A DNA stretch of 64,000 nt, taken from contig NC_090438.1 of the NCBI RefSeq assembly GCF_031143425.1, positions 776,933,138-776,997,137 on the forward strand. Reading direction: 5' to 3'. Each line of letters opens with the position of its first letter. Positions within the stretch are counted from its first letter, which is position 1. Of this stretch, positions 1-11,495 are shown in pieces. The translations under genes and the position numbers were made by a program. Source of the DNA: Pleurodeles waltl. Taxonomy: Eukaryota; Chordata; Amphibia; Caudata; Salamandridae. The notes under the pieces were generated by a model, which did no database searches, was not told the origin of the DNA, and worked only from the letters and a program-made list of their open reading frames with translations.

Positions 1-239
1 TATATATTTCATATTTCATATTTCACATTACTTCATTTGAGCTATAATATACTTCTATTTTAATGATTATTTTATTTTATCTTTGCATTATTCTGGGGGG
101 TTTGGGGGGGGTCACTCTGACTTGTTGCTCTGCATTGGTGTGTAGGGATTTGGGGGTGGGGGGGTGGGTGTATCGCGTATGTGTGTGCCCGTAACCTTTC
201 CTCCTCCCCCCTCCCCTGTGTCATAGGTGCAGTACTCAC

Positions 240-322
240 CGTTGTTGTCTGCGCCGGCGTTCGTGCTCCTGGTAGAGGAGCAGGTAGACAATAGCTGGTA
301 GGATGTTTAATTCGGGTTCCAT
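240..322 (-). CDS. Harbinger transposase, first coding exon (83 nt)
   Basis: ATG at 322 opens a short hydrophobic peptide starting MEPEL, containing YQEHE and ending in an arginine run. It stops at a clean splice donor (exon ends at 240, followed by GTGAGT). The exon is 83 nt, phase 2, exactly as in the copies at 36803-36885 and 38301-38383, but without their internal stop. Three copies agreeing in length, phase and protein argue that it is a real coding exon rather than leader sequence. It would join exon 2 of a HARBI1-like transposase, which lies outside the window for this copy. Function as the transposase N-terminus is inferred from the phase match with 48382. Confidence 0.6.
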
Positions 323-618
323 GCTGTCCAGATTCCTCGTGGAGTGTATAGAGGTGAGCGTTTTCCCGTTCGTAGTCTGTTTCCGCCGTGTTTTTATCGG
401 CGGGGCTCCCGCCCCGGAAAAGGTGGCGGATTGGTGAGTTGTGATAGGGTGGGCGGTACATTGTCTGCCGCCTGCCTGTTGGCGGTGACCACCGCGCTGT
501 TTGTTTGTCCCGCCGTGGCGGTCGGAGTGTTAAAGTGTTGGGCTGTGTTGGCGGTTCCCGCCAGGGTCAGAATTCCATTTTTTTGACCGTCTGCCTGTTG
601 GCGGGTTGGCCGCCGCTT

Positions 619-650
619 TATCACCGACCGCCAGGGTTGGAATGACCCCC
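619..650 (-). repeat. Harbinger terminal inverted repeat
   Basis: Outer end of the fragment. On the minus strand it reads GGGGGTCATT then a CCAACCCTGGCGGTCGGTG block, which aligns with the end at 36486 (GGCCCTCATT then ACAACCCTGGCGGTTGGTG). LINE sequence starts at 651. Confidence 0.65.
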
Positions 651-3520
651 ATAATGTTTATTCCAGGCTTGATTATATTTTGGTGCCAGCGCGTGAAGTT
701 GCCACGATACCCTGGGCACAATATGGGTGAGAGTAGGGCCAAAACCCCATTACCAATGTGTGAGGATTTACTGAAACTGAGCTGTACTTCACTACTAACG
801 TGGGTTCAGTGTCATCTCCTACCATGCTCTGGGAAGCATATAAGGCAGTGATGCGAGATATACTTAAAAACATTGTTGCTTCTAAAAAGAAAACTCAAGC
901 TGTGGAAGCCAAGGAGGGCAGACTATTAACGTTAGGAAATAGTCATTCTACCTTACCCACCCCAATACTGACTTGAAAATTGGAAGCCCATCACCAGGAA
1001 TATCAGGAACTGACTATGGACAGAGTCCGTGTCCAAATGCTGGACACCCAACACCTCCTCTATGAGGCCGGGGACAAGGTGGGGAAATTGCTGGCTTGGT
1101 TAAACCACTGAGTGCTGGAGACTAGATGGATTCGACAAATATGGGCTGGAGAGGACTCCATACACACCACAGACGAAACTATCACAGAAGCGTTTGCATC
1201 CTACTAAGCAGCCCTCTATGAGGCTTGTCTCCTATCAGATGCGATCCAAATCAAAAACTGTCTTGCAGAGATAAATCTCCCAACCCTTTCAGCAGAAAAT
1301 TGTGACTTATTGGAAGCAGACATTACCCTAACCGAAGTTCAAAATGCTATAAGCCACCTCCGATCCGGAAAAACCACAGGACCGAATGGCCTCCCTGTTG
1401 AATTTTTTAAGAAGGAGGTAGATCTACTTGCTCCCCATTTGCTTCAGCTTTATACTGGGTTGCGGGAGGAGGGGATACTCCCCCCAGAGCTCCACAGGGC
1501 TACGATTGTGGTCATACTTAAGCCTGGCAAACCCCGACCTCATGATCAATATAGAAACCAAAGTTGTGGCCAATGTTTTCACCGCCAGACTCATCGGAGT
1601 GATCACCTTGTTGGTACACAACAATCGATCAGGCTTCATGCCGAAACGCTCCACCGGGGAAACCTGCGCAAGCTTCATAATGGGCTGATGACAATTATCC
1701 ATAGACAGCACACCCTCCTATTGGTCTCTCTCGATGCCGAGAAGGCCTTTAATGCCATTCATTGGCCCTTCATGATCCAGACCGTGGAACGAACGGGGTT
1801 TGGACCACTATTTAGGTACTGGGTGTCCTTGCTATACCGAGACCCAGTGGCTGCATTGAGGGTGAACGGACGGCTGTCTTCCGATTTTCCCATGGGGCGT
1901 GGAACCCAAAAGGGTTGCCCTCTCTCGCTGCTTTATTTCGCCCTGATGCTGGAACCCCTTGCTTGCATGATCCGTGCGCTTCCTGGGATAAAAGGTTTTC
2001 ACACCCAAGGCTCTCCAATTACAGAGGATAAAATCTCCTTATATGCCGACGACATCCTGCTTTACCTCACTCACCCCCAGGACTCACTCCCAGAGGTCCT
2101 TCACTCCTCTGCTGATACCACGCTCACTCCGGTTACATGATTAACTGGGATAAGTCGGTGGTGTTCCCCCTTGGAGGAACTTTCAATCAAACAACCCTTT
2201 CCCACACACTCAAAATAACCACAGTGGGATTCAAATACTTGGGAATATATGTCACATGAGACCCGGGACAATGTATGGAGCATAATGTAAGGCCCGTTTT
2301 AGCTGCCTTCCAAGCGGATGTACATCGCTGGAAGGATCTCCCCCTGACACTGGTGGGCAGAGCTGCCCTATTCAAAATTACCACCCTCCCAAAATTCCTG
2401 TATGCTCTACAACACACATATTTTAAACTCCCGGATGATATTTTCACTAAAATAGACAGTGAATTACGGACACTGTTATGGGTGGACGCCCCCCCCCTGA
2501 ATTGCCCTTAGTAAACTTCAACATAATGCTTACATTGGCGGCACTGCCCTCTCGGACATTAGGGCATACTACCGGGCCTCCCATTTGACAGCAATTAATG
2601 ACTGTGACTCTGTAGATGCCAACCACCCCACATACGCCCTTGAAAAAGTACAATTAAATCTTAGATCCTATGAACTCTACCTTTAAGGTGGTGTAGGACA
2701 GGGTGCACCGCTGCCTTCCACCCAAGTGACGTTGCAGGCGTGAGATAAGGCAACCACATAAATGGGGTGGAAACGCAAGATCACCGTGAAACTTTCCTGT
2801 GGCTAGGCAAGACCCTGAAATAAATAGCCAAGTTAAAGGGCTTTAAATCCTGGGATCAACTGGGTATCTTTAAGGTCAGGGTCGTCCTGGAGGGGAGATA
2901 CCTCATGTTGTTCGTCGCACTACAGAACAAATTCCAATTACATAACATTCAATATTATAAATATTTGCAATTTTCCCATTCCTGGCGGGCTGAACGCATC
3001 CCCCCAGACATCCCAGATTATGCTCCCTTGGAAAGTAGACACCTCATGGGGTAAATACCAGAGAAGGCTATATCCTACACTTACAAGATGATTAATAATA
3101 ATGTGCCTGATAACCTAACAACACTACGGGCTCAATGGGAAACGGATGCTGGTACACTCGACAATTTAGATTGGGAGGCAGCATTGATGTTCCACCCAGG
3201 AGATGGCAATCATGGCCAGACCACACCTCATACAATTTAAAATTCTACACCGGATCTACTACAATAGGCGCCATCTGCATAGAATGGGGAAAGTGGCCTC
3301 CCCATGCTGCCTACGCTGTGGGTCTGAGCAAGGTGATTTTATCCACACGATATGGAACTGCCCAAATATACAAAGATACTGGCTGTGTGTGATCTCGGAG
3401 CATGGCACCATCCTAGGGCTGCATTCCCGAACGACCCCAAGTGTATACTGCTGGGTATACCCACTAACATGGACGTGCAAAGAATTAAACTACTCTTGTG
3501 TAACATGGGTCTGGTGGTAG
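651..3520 (+). pseudogene. LINE ORF2 remnant (endonuclease end, reverse transcriptase, zinc motif)
   Basis: Would encode the protein that nicks the target and reverse transcribes the LINE RNA. Visible in order: endonuclease C-terminus SRLDYILVP (about 675-705); a WEAYK segment (about 830); the RT block ITLTEVQNAISHLRSGKTTG then LPVEFF (1322-1410); LVSLDAEKAFNAIHWPF (1720-1770); GRGTQKGCPLSLLYFALMLE (1895-1955); and the catalytic YADD at 2042-2053. Then come FKYLGIYV (about 2235) and a CX2C...H...C segment reading CCLRCG and FIHTIWNC (3305-3361). Stops and frameshifts are numerous (frame changes near 1555 and 1690, a stop near 2140), so it is dead. Confidence 0.75.
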
Positions 3521-3938
3521 CCAAGCGTGACCTTGCTAGGCGTTGTGGCTCACCTGAGGTTCCTACTCTGGGACAAGGGCAGAAAGGCATGGACGTATTT
3601 ATGGCAGCAGAAAGAGTGACTTATAGAAGTAGACGGTGCCCTCATAGATTTCGCAAAATGTGGGAGTGTTGGATTAGTTTGTATGGCTTGGAAGCTGTGG
3701 AAGGCGATGCTGTTATATTGCATAGGTAACTCAGTCACTGTGGTTAACAATTTATGTAAAATTGATACCCCACTACTTGGAAAATTGCTCCCACTTATGT
3801 TGATTTACAATGCAACTGTTTTGAGAAAATGCTGTCTCGCTGATATGACACAAAGTTCAATGGAACATCATCGAATGATCCCTGATTGTTTGTCTTTGTT
3901 TTGTTGGTGTAAAAACTCATAAAAAATATATTTTTTTA
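651..3938 (+). mobile_element. L1/Tx1-type LINE, decayed copy
   Basis: A non-LTR retrotransposon copy whose ORF2 can be followed from the C-terminal part of the endonuclease (651-860) through reverse transcriptase (about 1250-2300) to a C-terminal cysteine-rich segment (about 3300-3365). The 3' end is taken near 3938, at an A/T-rich tail (3917-3941). The 5' half is absent because a Harbinger element abuts at 650. I see no target-site duplication because the 5' end lies outside the window. The clade is assigned from motifs only; L1 and Tx1 relatives are hard to separate by eye. Confidence 0.75.
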
Positions 3939-4816
3939 AAATAATTGGCCCAACAGTTACTGAGGGTGTGGACAGACTCAGTCTGATGTTCTGCCGTCCT
4001 AAATACACAGTCCTATTATCCGAGTAGGAACGGTATAACAATGGTGCACTAGTGTTCCCAAGGTGTCTTCACTTAGCTGGTGGTACAGAACAAGTCACAA
4101 TCCTTGGTGCTCCCGGTAACACCGTCTGGTATACAGGGTCATCCCAACTCAGAATGTATGGGCTCTGGCCTGATCAACATAATGATACTGTCCAGTGCGG
4201 CACCTCCTGGCATATGGGGCGGTTGCCTTGCTACTGCATAGGGCTACGGCCCCTCTCTGCAAGGCAGCGTTTTCCCCAGCATTCCCTCCTGGCATACAGG
4301 GGTGCTGATTAGCTACTGCACAGTGCTATGGCCCCTTTACACATGGCAGTCTTTACCCAGCAACCCTCCGGGCATGCAGAGTTGCCACCTTGCTACCATG
4401 CACAGGCTCCGGTCCAATCAATGCACCATGACATTGCTATGCTCATGGCTGCTCTCTGTGCTGTACAACAGCAACAACCGGATTGGTGCAGCACCCGTTT
4501 CCTCGCACAGAAAGTCCACTCAACAGGGCTCCCAACTAGTCCTTGTTGCTTCCAATACCCTCTTCTCCATCACAGGGTACACTGGTTTTGGCAAGCTGGC
4601 AGGCTCTGGAGTTCCAGGCTCCAGGGCAGGTGATCTTGGATTCTCCTGGTGATGTCCCCTGACCCACCAGGGAGACTAGCAGGCCTTGACCTCCAATCGT
4701 GATCACAGGCAGAAGTCTTACAGAGTTTCCACTCCTCTCACAGCCTGTTTCGCTTCATGGCAGATGACAATTTTTGGGGTCAAAAACTTCAGTTTTTACA
4801 GTCCGTGCCCATATAC

Positions 4817-4819
4817 CAA
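4817..4819. other. Empty target site equivalent to the Harbinger insertion site in copy B
   Basis: Copy A reads CATATAC-CAA-ATGTGATT without interruption. Copy B reads CATACAC-CTA at 36476-36485, then the 15.5 kb Harbinger element, then CAA-ATGTGATT from 52039. The three bases here are therefore the unduplicated target. Confidence 0.75.
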
Positions 4820-5289
4820 ATGTGATTCAGGGTCTAAGTCTTTGAAGTTTTTATATTGGGATTCAGCTTCTTTTGAAGTGCCCGCTCCTGTGCTCCCTCT
4901 TCCTCTTGAAAAAGTCTGTCACAGCAGGAGAGTCTTCGAAGCTGATAGTTCCTCTACATAGGTCATGGAGGTGACTAAAGTTCATATCTGGATATCAGCG
5001 ACAGTGATACATACATCAAAATAGCAGCCCAGGGTCACTAGCCGTACATTTTATAATTCTTTTATCAGTCCCATCCCCTTCATGAGATGTCCTCAGGCCC
5101 CTTCTTTGTGCCCTCTCACTAAGTCAAAGAGCACTATTTGAAGTGTACAAGTGAGGCCTGGTACTCCCCTCCCCAGTGTGTTCCACCCAGCCTACAGGAA
5201 TGCAGCAATACACAAATCTGTCTAGTGTGATCTCTCTACCTCCTCTCCTCATGTTTCACCATTCAGGCCGGGGTCTCCAAAAATGGAAC

Positions 5290-5760
5290 CCAGAGCCCTC
5301 CATGTATTGTAGGTTCACCGACACATATACACCCAGTGCATTTAAATAACATACATGCATTGCACTGTACTGTATCCTATATGTATAGTACCACTCAGAG
5401 ACACACATACATCCAGCACTTGCATTTAACATGCACACATTGTCCAGTACTGTATTCTTTATCGATTGTACCGCTCATAGGCACTTCTACATCTGACATA
5501 TGCGTTTAGCATGCATGCCCTGTACCCTTTATGTATTGTACCACTAACAGTCACACATACACCCTCTACATGCATTTTAACTTGCATACACTGCACCCTT
5601 CAAATATTCTTCCATCCACAGGCACACATTCACCTGCCAGATGCGTACTGCATGGCACTACATCCTTCAAGTACTGAACCACTCAGAGGCACATGTACAT
5701 TGTTTATTACTGCATTATACATGTATTGCAACCTTGCCAGGCACAGATAAACCCAGCGCA
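5290..5760 (+). repeat. Imperfect 70-80 bp tandem array inside copy A
   Basis: About five to six degenerate units, each with a TGTA-(T/C)-ACCACTCA-like start, ACACATACA(C/T)CCAG in the middle and CATGCA(T/C)-AC-CTGTA at the end. A related array occurs at 52505-52800 in copy B, so the array is part of the repeat family itself. Confidence 0.6.
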
Positions 5761-6381
5761 CATACACCACTTCTGTGCTGAGCAGCACTTCACACCAATC
5801 TGATGTAGGCCAGGGGTGATTTATGTATAGAGCAGTGGAACATTAAAAGTGAGGGAGCCTGTAGGCCTCACAACAGTTCCAGCAACCTGTTCACTCTTAC
5901 TGATCACTACACTGTATGCTGACACCACTGCACGTGTGCTGCTTAACTCCTGGTGTAGGTAGTAGCCTTCCATCACTGTGAGGGTAGCACTTTCTGGACC
6001 CCTCCGGGTCCAACAAAACCAAAGTGGCACACACTCATGATCCATGCTTGTGAGTGACAACAGAAATCAGCATTAGGGATCCAGACATAAGTACAGTTGG
6101 GCATTCACGGCAGGGGGGCACGTCCATTACCATGCTGAGGACTTTTCTGCCCCAACAAGTGTCAACCCCGAAGTTTCTGGAGCTTGAGGTCTAAACTTGA
6201 ATACATTCTTCATTGATAAAATGGTATCTGAGACCAATCTCACTGGGCAGGTAGAAGTCAAACAGACATCGCTCTTCAGATTAGTGTTTTAACTGGTTCA
6301 AAAAAAATCTTCAAGTGTATGGACATCAGCAGAAATTTTAGTCTTAATTGTAATATTTTTTAAGACTGAATAGTTTGAAAC

Positions 6382-6447
6382 AGGTCGTTGATGTTTCAAC
6401 CCTGATTGAACATATTTCAGAGGGTCATCGTCATCAGGACGAGTTAT
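6382..6447 (-). ncRNA. Hammerhead-ribozyme-like motif (Penelope-type terminal repeat)
   Basis: On the minus strand CTGATGA (6437-6431) is followed by ACCCT (6425-6421), a loop, AGGGT (6403-6399) able to pair with it, and GAAAC (6397-6393). CTGATGA and GAAA flanking a stem are the conserved core boxes of hammerhead ribozymes, which are known in the terminal repeats of Penelope-like elements. Five extra bases between CTGATGA and the stem are not canonical, so this may be a decayed or non-functional copy. No Penelope reverse transcriptase is adjacent; the nearest Penelope sequence ends near 8925. Confidence 0.3.
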
Positions 6448-7129
6448 CTGAAACAGTTAACCAGTATCCTACTGCATACATAGCATATGTGTCCGGGGTG
6501 TGCAGTTTTTTCAATACTCAGGGCTACTTCTGATCATTGAAAAGCACCTCAAGCTACTGCATAATACATAGATTAATCATGGGTACATAAAGGTGAAGTG
6601 ACTTAAACGCTGAGCACACATTCTAGTGCAGTTAAAGCCATTGCATTAATGCCACGTGAGCAGTTTCGTAACAGGTTTATCTGTAGGAGAGCCCTCAACG
6701 ACTGTTATTCCACTTAACACTTATTTTAGAATCACCTCTGATGTGAATGTCTCCCGTGGGTTTGGGGTTCCTTGGTCACGAAATACGTAGTGTGATATTG
6801 CTCTCTTTGTATGAGAAAAATGTAGCTTACTACCCAAAAGTTCATTGGCTAAGGTTCAGAAACTAGTATGGCTTTGTGGTAGGCATAGAACGAGATTTAT
6901 CAGCAAGGGTTGTCCTAGAATTTTCGGTGCCCTAGGTGAAAATTCCTAAGTATTCCCTAGCATGTACCAATTCACATACAACTACATGAGAAAGTTACAT
7001 CTTAACATGTGCCTCGCACCCTTAACTAGGACCAGTAATAATAGGTACATACAGACGAGGTAGCCCTCAAAGTATCCACATCCCTATTGGCACGCTTGTG
7101 AGGCAATGATGAGCCCAAATTAAGAAATA
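6448..7129. other. No recognisable feature
   Basis: Ordinary A/T-leaning sequence. I see no ORF with family motifs, no terminal repeats and no tandem structure. Confidence 0.6.
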
Positions 7130-7775
7130 AAGAGGTTGGGGTGGGAAGTTGAGTGCTTTAAAGAAAGAGGATAAAAAGGAGAGAAAGAAAAAAATGAAAA
7201 GGCAGAACGGTAGCAATGAAAGAAATAAGGGAGCAATGAGAAGGAAGATGCATGGGAAGTGGGATAAAGGAACAACAGAAAGAGGAAACTGAAGGGGAGA
7301 AAGGGAGAATGAGGAATGAACAGAAAAAGGAAGGAAGGAAAAAAAGGAAACGAGACGAGAAAGAAAGGAAAACGGGCCTAAAGGTAGAAGGCCCAAAGGA
7401 AGCATAGAGAAAAGGCACAGAAAGAAGACAAGAAAAGGAAAAAAGTATGAAGGAAAGAAAATAAGAAACGAGGGAAAGTAACAAAGGCGAACAAGGAAGG
7501 AAGATAATGAGATAAGGAAAGTAAATAATGAAAGCAGGAAAGAAGAACCAAAAGAAGAAATTAAGCTGAGGTAGGAAAGGCAACAAAGAATGAAGAAAAG
7601 AAGAATGGAATGAGAGAGAAACCAGGAAGAAGCAAAAAGAAGGAAAGTGAAAAAGAAGAAAAGGATAAGTGATGTAGAAGAGGAATGTAGGAAAGAAAGC
7701 AAAAGCGAGATAGGAGGCTGGGCACAAAGGACAGAATTAAAGAAGAGAAAAAAGAAACCAACAGCCAAAGATCAG
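7130..7775 (+). repeat. Long polypurine tract (A/G-rich low-complexity sequence)
   Basis: Roughly 640 bases in which the plus strand is almost entirely A and G (GGAAAG, AAGAAAG, GAAGGAA motifs), with pyrimidines only sporadically. The long minus-strand open frames here (all Ser/Phe/Leu) follow from the lack of purine-starting stops in pyrimidine-rich sequence and are not genes. The tract is irregular rather than a clean microsatellite. Confidence 0.85.
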
Positions 7776-8924
7776 AAATTTGAATGCACTGGCGTTATCA
7801 GTATTTTTTCTTTGGTTTTTGTCTACTCGTTTTCCAAATATTATACTGTATTGTAATGTAACGAAATAAACCTCAGACTTGTGTCCCGAAGGTTAAAAAA
7901 ATCAAAGAAGCAAAATTTTATTTTGCGGGTGTTTTTCAGAGATGCATTTAACAGCATGTTTTGTCCTGAGAATTCTGAAGTCAAGCTTCAAGAGTGATGA
8001 TGTGTATTTAACATAAATGTGGGTTGCATGCTTCTCTCGAACGTTCAGGCCTGACTTTATCCTACATTTTCCTGAAACGCTGCAGGATTCAAATGGCAGA
8101 AAGATACAGGACAGCCTGGAGTTACTGGTAGTTCGAAATCGACATGCTGGAGAATCCGGATATATAGATTGGCAAAAAATGGCTTATTGGGAGATTCGAT
8201 TGATAAAAAAGAAAAAAAATAAGGTTGACTGAAAAAAAGCAGTCAGGATGCTTGGATAAGTCCAGTAGAGAATGGTAAACCTGGAATAGGTAGAAAATGA
8301 CTTATAAGGTAAACAACACCACACAGTTAATTCCATACTGTGTGACTCCATTAGAGATTTTTATCTAACAATACCGTGGCCTCGAAGTGAAATCTGCCAA
8401 GAGGAGGTAAGTCTCTTGTGATGAGGAAGGGGAGTAGAGGGTAAACATGCAGCCCAAAAATGTTTCTGAGGGAGACTCTGGTAGTTTGCTATTTCTGCGA
8501 CCAGGAAAATTCCAGCAATGGTACAACTAGAAAGTGCAACATTAAACAAAATATTAGCAAAACCTAGTGGCAATACAAAACAATCAATACATGTGTGAAA
8601 CGATGAAGGATATGACTCACCAGGTATGGACTACACGATCGACAAAACACAATGGCATCCTTATTCCAAAAATACCACAGCGGAGAACACAAAATGTGTG
8701 GGGGGCGGAGAGGGGAATACCTGCTTCTTTGGCTGTGTGTGCTTGGACAGCTACTGTTCTGAAAAAATATATATTGTGAGTGCATTTATGGCCTCGATGG
8801 CGAATGTATTGACCCGCCCGGTAGGTCAACGAAATTATCATTGTCAAATTTTGAATTACGGGCAAATTATTTGGAACAGAGAGATTTATTTGGAGGGGGC
8901 ATATTTATATTAATAAGGTAGCTA
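7776..8924. other. No recognisable feature
   Basis: About 1.1 kb without clear coding motifs. It lies just downstream of the C-terminus of the Penelope-like element read on the minus strand, so part of it may be that element's 3' region, but I cannot show it. Confidence 0.45.
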
Positions 8925-9504
8925 GATGGGGTCAGTTTTTATACTCAACCCGTAGCTGTTAAAGTGTAATCGATAAACCCATCTGTATTATTGTCTGGTA
9001 AGCAAATGTGTGATGTTTCCATCCTATGGATTGAGGATGACTTATTCTATTACTTCCCATATATTATATTCAGGGCAGTGGCCAAATTCTAGTTAGTGCT
9101 GTATCAATGATGCAGAGAGTGCTCCTCATCAGAGTCTGTTTTTATGCTGTAATGTTGTATAATCTGGGCATTCATTTTCTGGATTGTCTGCCCGCGTGAA
9201 ATCTTAGACGGGCACTTCAGACCATATATAACATTTTGTGACTACAATTTGTAGTTTATGTCAGAGTAACTTTGATAGTATCACATTCAATGGAACTTGC
9301 ATTAGTTGTCACGGGACATGCACTGTAGTAGCCAAATCTGTGGTGGCCTAAAATAGCTGAGAGTTCCCATTGGGTGGTTAGAGACCGGGGTCTCGCTAAA
9401 TCCTTCTGCATGCACCCCTATACTTATATGTGGGGTCTTGACTAAAGGTGATCTTTAGCAATGATGCTTATTGTGGACACAACCATGCTCTTTCATGCAA
9501 CTGC
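8925..9504 (-). pseudogene. Penelope-like C-terminal GIY-YIG endonuclease fragment
   Basis: Continuing from the TTAA site on the minus strand, decayed frames read KQLHERAW and ASLLK (about 9500-9455), SQNVIYGLKCPSKISRGQTI (about 9250-9190) and YRWVYRLHFNSYGLS (about 8985-8940). These fit the family pattern of a thumb segment, then VVYLI.CPCG..YVG.T (GIY-YIG endonuclease), then a W....L....P.GLN-like end. The catalytic residues are not all preserved. Confidence 0.5.
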
Positions 9505-9508
9505 TTAA
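9505..9508. repeat. TTAA target-site duplication, left
   Basis: TTAA directly followed by CCCTTTTGTTGC. The Penelope reading frame approaches from the left side (minus strand, 9504 downward). Confidence 0.7.
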
Positions 9509-10559
9509 CCCTTTTGTTGCTAAGACTTTTCCCCCTCCTGTGCTAAGCCTTTTTTTTGGCTATTTGGGGTAGTTCGCGCTTAGGCCCCCCATAAACGTTT
9601 GTCCACATAATCTACCCACATCAAATTTGTGTCCTTTTTTCTGGGCATCCTGGGGATTCTAAACATACCAAGGGTTTGTGGATTCCACTGGTGGGGATTG
9701 AAAAATGAGTCAAAATACAGCTAAAATGTGTGTTTTGGGGAAAAATGGGAAAAAATGCTGCAGAAGAAAGCAACTGTTTTTTCCCTGCAAATGGCATCAA
9801 CAAAGGGTTTGCAGCGTTAAATTCACCATCTTCCCAGCTTTCATGAACAGGCAGGCTAGAATCAGAAAACCAACATTTTCAACACAGTTTTGGCATTTTA
9901 CTTGGACATACCCCATTTTTCCTACTTTTCGTGCTTTCAACCTCCTTCCAGTTAGTGACAGAAATGGATGTGGAACCAGTGGTGGATCCCAGAAATCTAT
10001 ACATTTCTGAAAAGTAGACAAAAGTCTAAATTTAGAAAAGGGTCATTTATGTATACCCTTCAAGGTTTTCCTCTAGAAAGTAATAGTTAAAATGAAAATA
10101 AAATCTGAAATCGAGTTGAAAAAGCCATTCTTGTCTATGTTTTCATCTGTACCTTGTAACTATGTCAGATTTTTCAAAACTGTTGCATTTGCTGGACCCT
10201 ACTAGTTGCAAGGATATATAGGGTTAATAGATTCTCCAAGAACCCAAGCTACCCTGAGCCAATAACTGAACTGCCATTGGTTTTCATTGTGTACCAGGTA
10301 TGCAGCAATTCATTTGGTAAAATATAAAGAGTGAAAAATACGTATCAAGGAAACCTAAGTATTTCCGAAATTAGCACAAGATATAGAGTTTAGAAGCAGT
10401 GATTATTTGCACATCTCTGAATTTGTGGGTACCTACACTAGCATGTGAATTTGAGGGCATTCCTCAAAACAACTTCTTTCTTACACACCGTCTTACATTT
10501 TCAAGGCACAAATACAGAGGAAGACAATTGGTAATAACACTTGTTCTGCTATTCTGTGT

Positions 10560-11110
10560 TCCCGCAAGTATCTCGATAAAACCTGGTGCCTCAGTTGTGT
10601 AGGTAGGCCTAGTGCCTGGAACAGGAAATGCCCCAAAATGCAACCTGGACACATCACATTTTTCCACTGAAAACGAACTCATTTTTGCAAAGTGCCTAAC
10701 TGTGGATTTTGGACTGTAGCTCAGCTGGCTCCCTGGGAAACCTAGCAAACCTGTACATTTTTGAAAACTAGACACCCAGGGGAATCCAGGATGGGGTGAC
10801 TTGTAGGACTCTCACCAGGTTCGTCACCCAGAATCATTTGCAAACCTCAAAGGTTGTCTAAAAACACATTTTCCTTCTATTTCTGTGATTCAAAGTTCTG
10901 GAATCTGAGGGGAGCCACACACTTTCTTCCACCCTGCATTTCCCCAAATCTCCTCATAAATATGATACCTCACTTGTGTGGGTAGACCTAGGGCTCGAAA
11001 CAGGAAACGGTCCAAAACACAATGTGGATACATTGCATTTTTCCAGTGAAATCTAACTTGTTTTTTTGCAAAGTGCCTACCTGTGGATTTTGGGCTCTAG
11101 CTCGACAGCA
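10560..11110 (+). repeat. piggyBac subterminal repeat, about 380 bp period
   Basis: The block CTCA(C/G)TTGTGTGGGTAG-CCTAG...ACAGGAAA...CCAAAACACAA...ACA(C)ATTGCATTTTTCCA...GCAAAGTGCCTA-CTGTGGATTTTGG occurs at 10585-10710 and again at 10965-11100. An inverted relative lies at 11640-11990. These are non-coding and typical of long subterminal regions. Confidence 0.65.
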
Positions 11111-11156
11111 CCTAGGGATTGCCAGTTCCTCCTGCACAACAGCAAGGTCGTAGCAT

Positions 11157-11495
11157 GTGAAATGTCAACTTGGACAAATGGCAGATGAGATGATAAGAGA
11201 TCAACTTATTCTTCAATGTAGGAGTAAGATAATGCAGGAGAGGTTATGGGCAGCAAAGAACCCTACATTGAAAGATGCCATTGAAATAACAAAGGTTGTG
11301 GAAGATTCAGAATACTGCATGCGGGTAATGGACAAAAAGGAAAGAAAAGAGGAAATAGCAGTAGTAGACATGCACAGTGGTGTATTGAGCACATCATGGA
11401 TTAGGAGCATCAACAATAAGCATGAAATAACAAAATTGCAAAAAAAAAGTGCGCAAGGTGCTCTGACCCTGAATGTTTTACTGCTTAGATCCTGA
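11157..11495 (+). pseudogene. Ty3-type Gag fragment (plus possible LTR to 11640)
   Basis: An open frame of 112 codons whose first half, QMADEMIRDQLILQC then ERLWAAKNPTLKDAIEITK, matches the retrotransposon Gag core. The same arrangement occurs in the complete Ty3 element of this window (ERIRDQFMLKC...DPSLQEVVTIAK). The zinc-knuckle region that should follow is not intact and the frame ends at 11495. Sequence to about 11640 has a TATATATA stretch and a CACAACA end and might be the LTR, but no partner LTR is visible. It is a relic inserted between inverted subterminal repeats. Confidence 0.5.

Larger units (their letters stand above)
1..650 (-). mobile_element. PIF/Harbinger element, left-end fragment (runs off the window edge)
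   Basis: Read on the minus strand this is the terminal part of a Harbinger element: a terminal inverted repeat at 650 running inward, GC-rich leader sequence, then transposase exon 1 at 322-240. The same order is seen at 36486-36885, so the two are members of related subfamilies. The interior continues beyond position 1. The outer edge is placed at 650 because LINE coding sequence (reading YSRLDYILVPAREV) begins directly after it. The 5' TIR shares the core CCAACCCTGGCGG-type block with the TIR at 36486, with a few changes. Confidence 0.75.
4040..6180 (+). repeat. Unclassified dispersed repeat, copy A
   Basis: About 2.1 kb that recurs, at clearly diverged identity, as copy B in two pieces (35690-36482 and 52042-53255). 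Shared blocks include CTCACAGCCTG...GGCAGATGACAATTTTTGGGG (4738-4779 and 36408-36446), the CTGTCACAGCAG block (4915 and 52133), and TACAGGAATGCAGCAATA (5194 and 52404). There are no coding motifs. The first 600 bases hold imperfect internal repeats around TGGCATACAGGG, and 5290-5760 holds a 70-80 bp tandem array. It matches no class I recognise; it could be an old LTR element interior or a large non-autonomous element. Strand is arbitrary. Confidence 0.6.

Noticed and set aside
7067..7768. 233-codon open frame on the minus strand
   Set aside because: Pure Ser/Phe/Leu composition from a polypyrimidine strand; stop codons are simply rare there.
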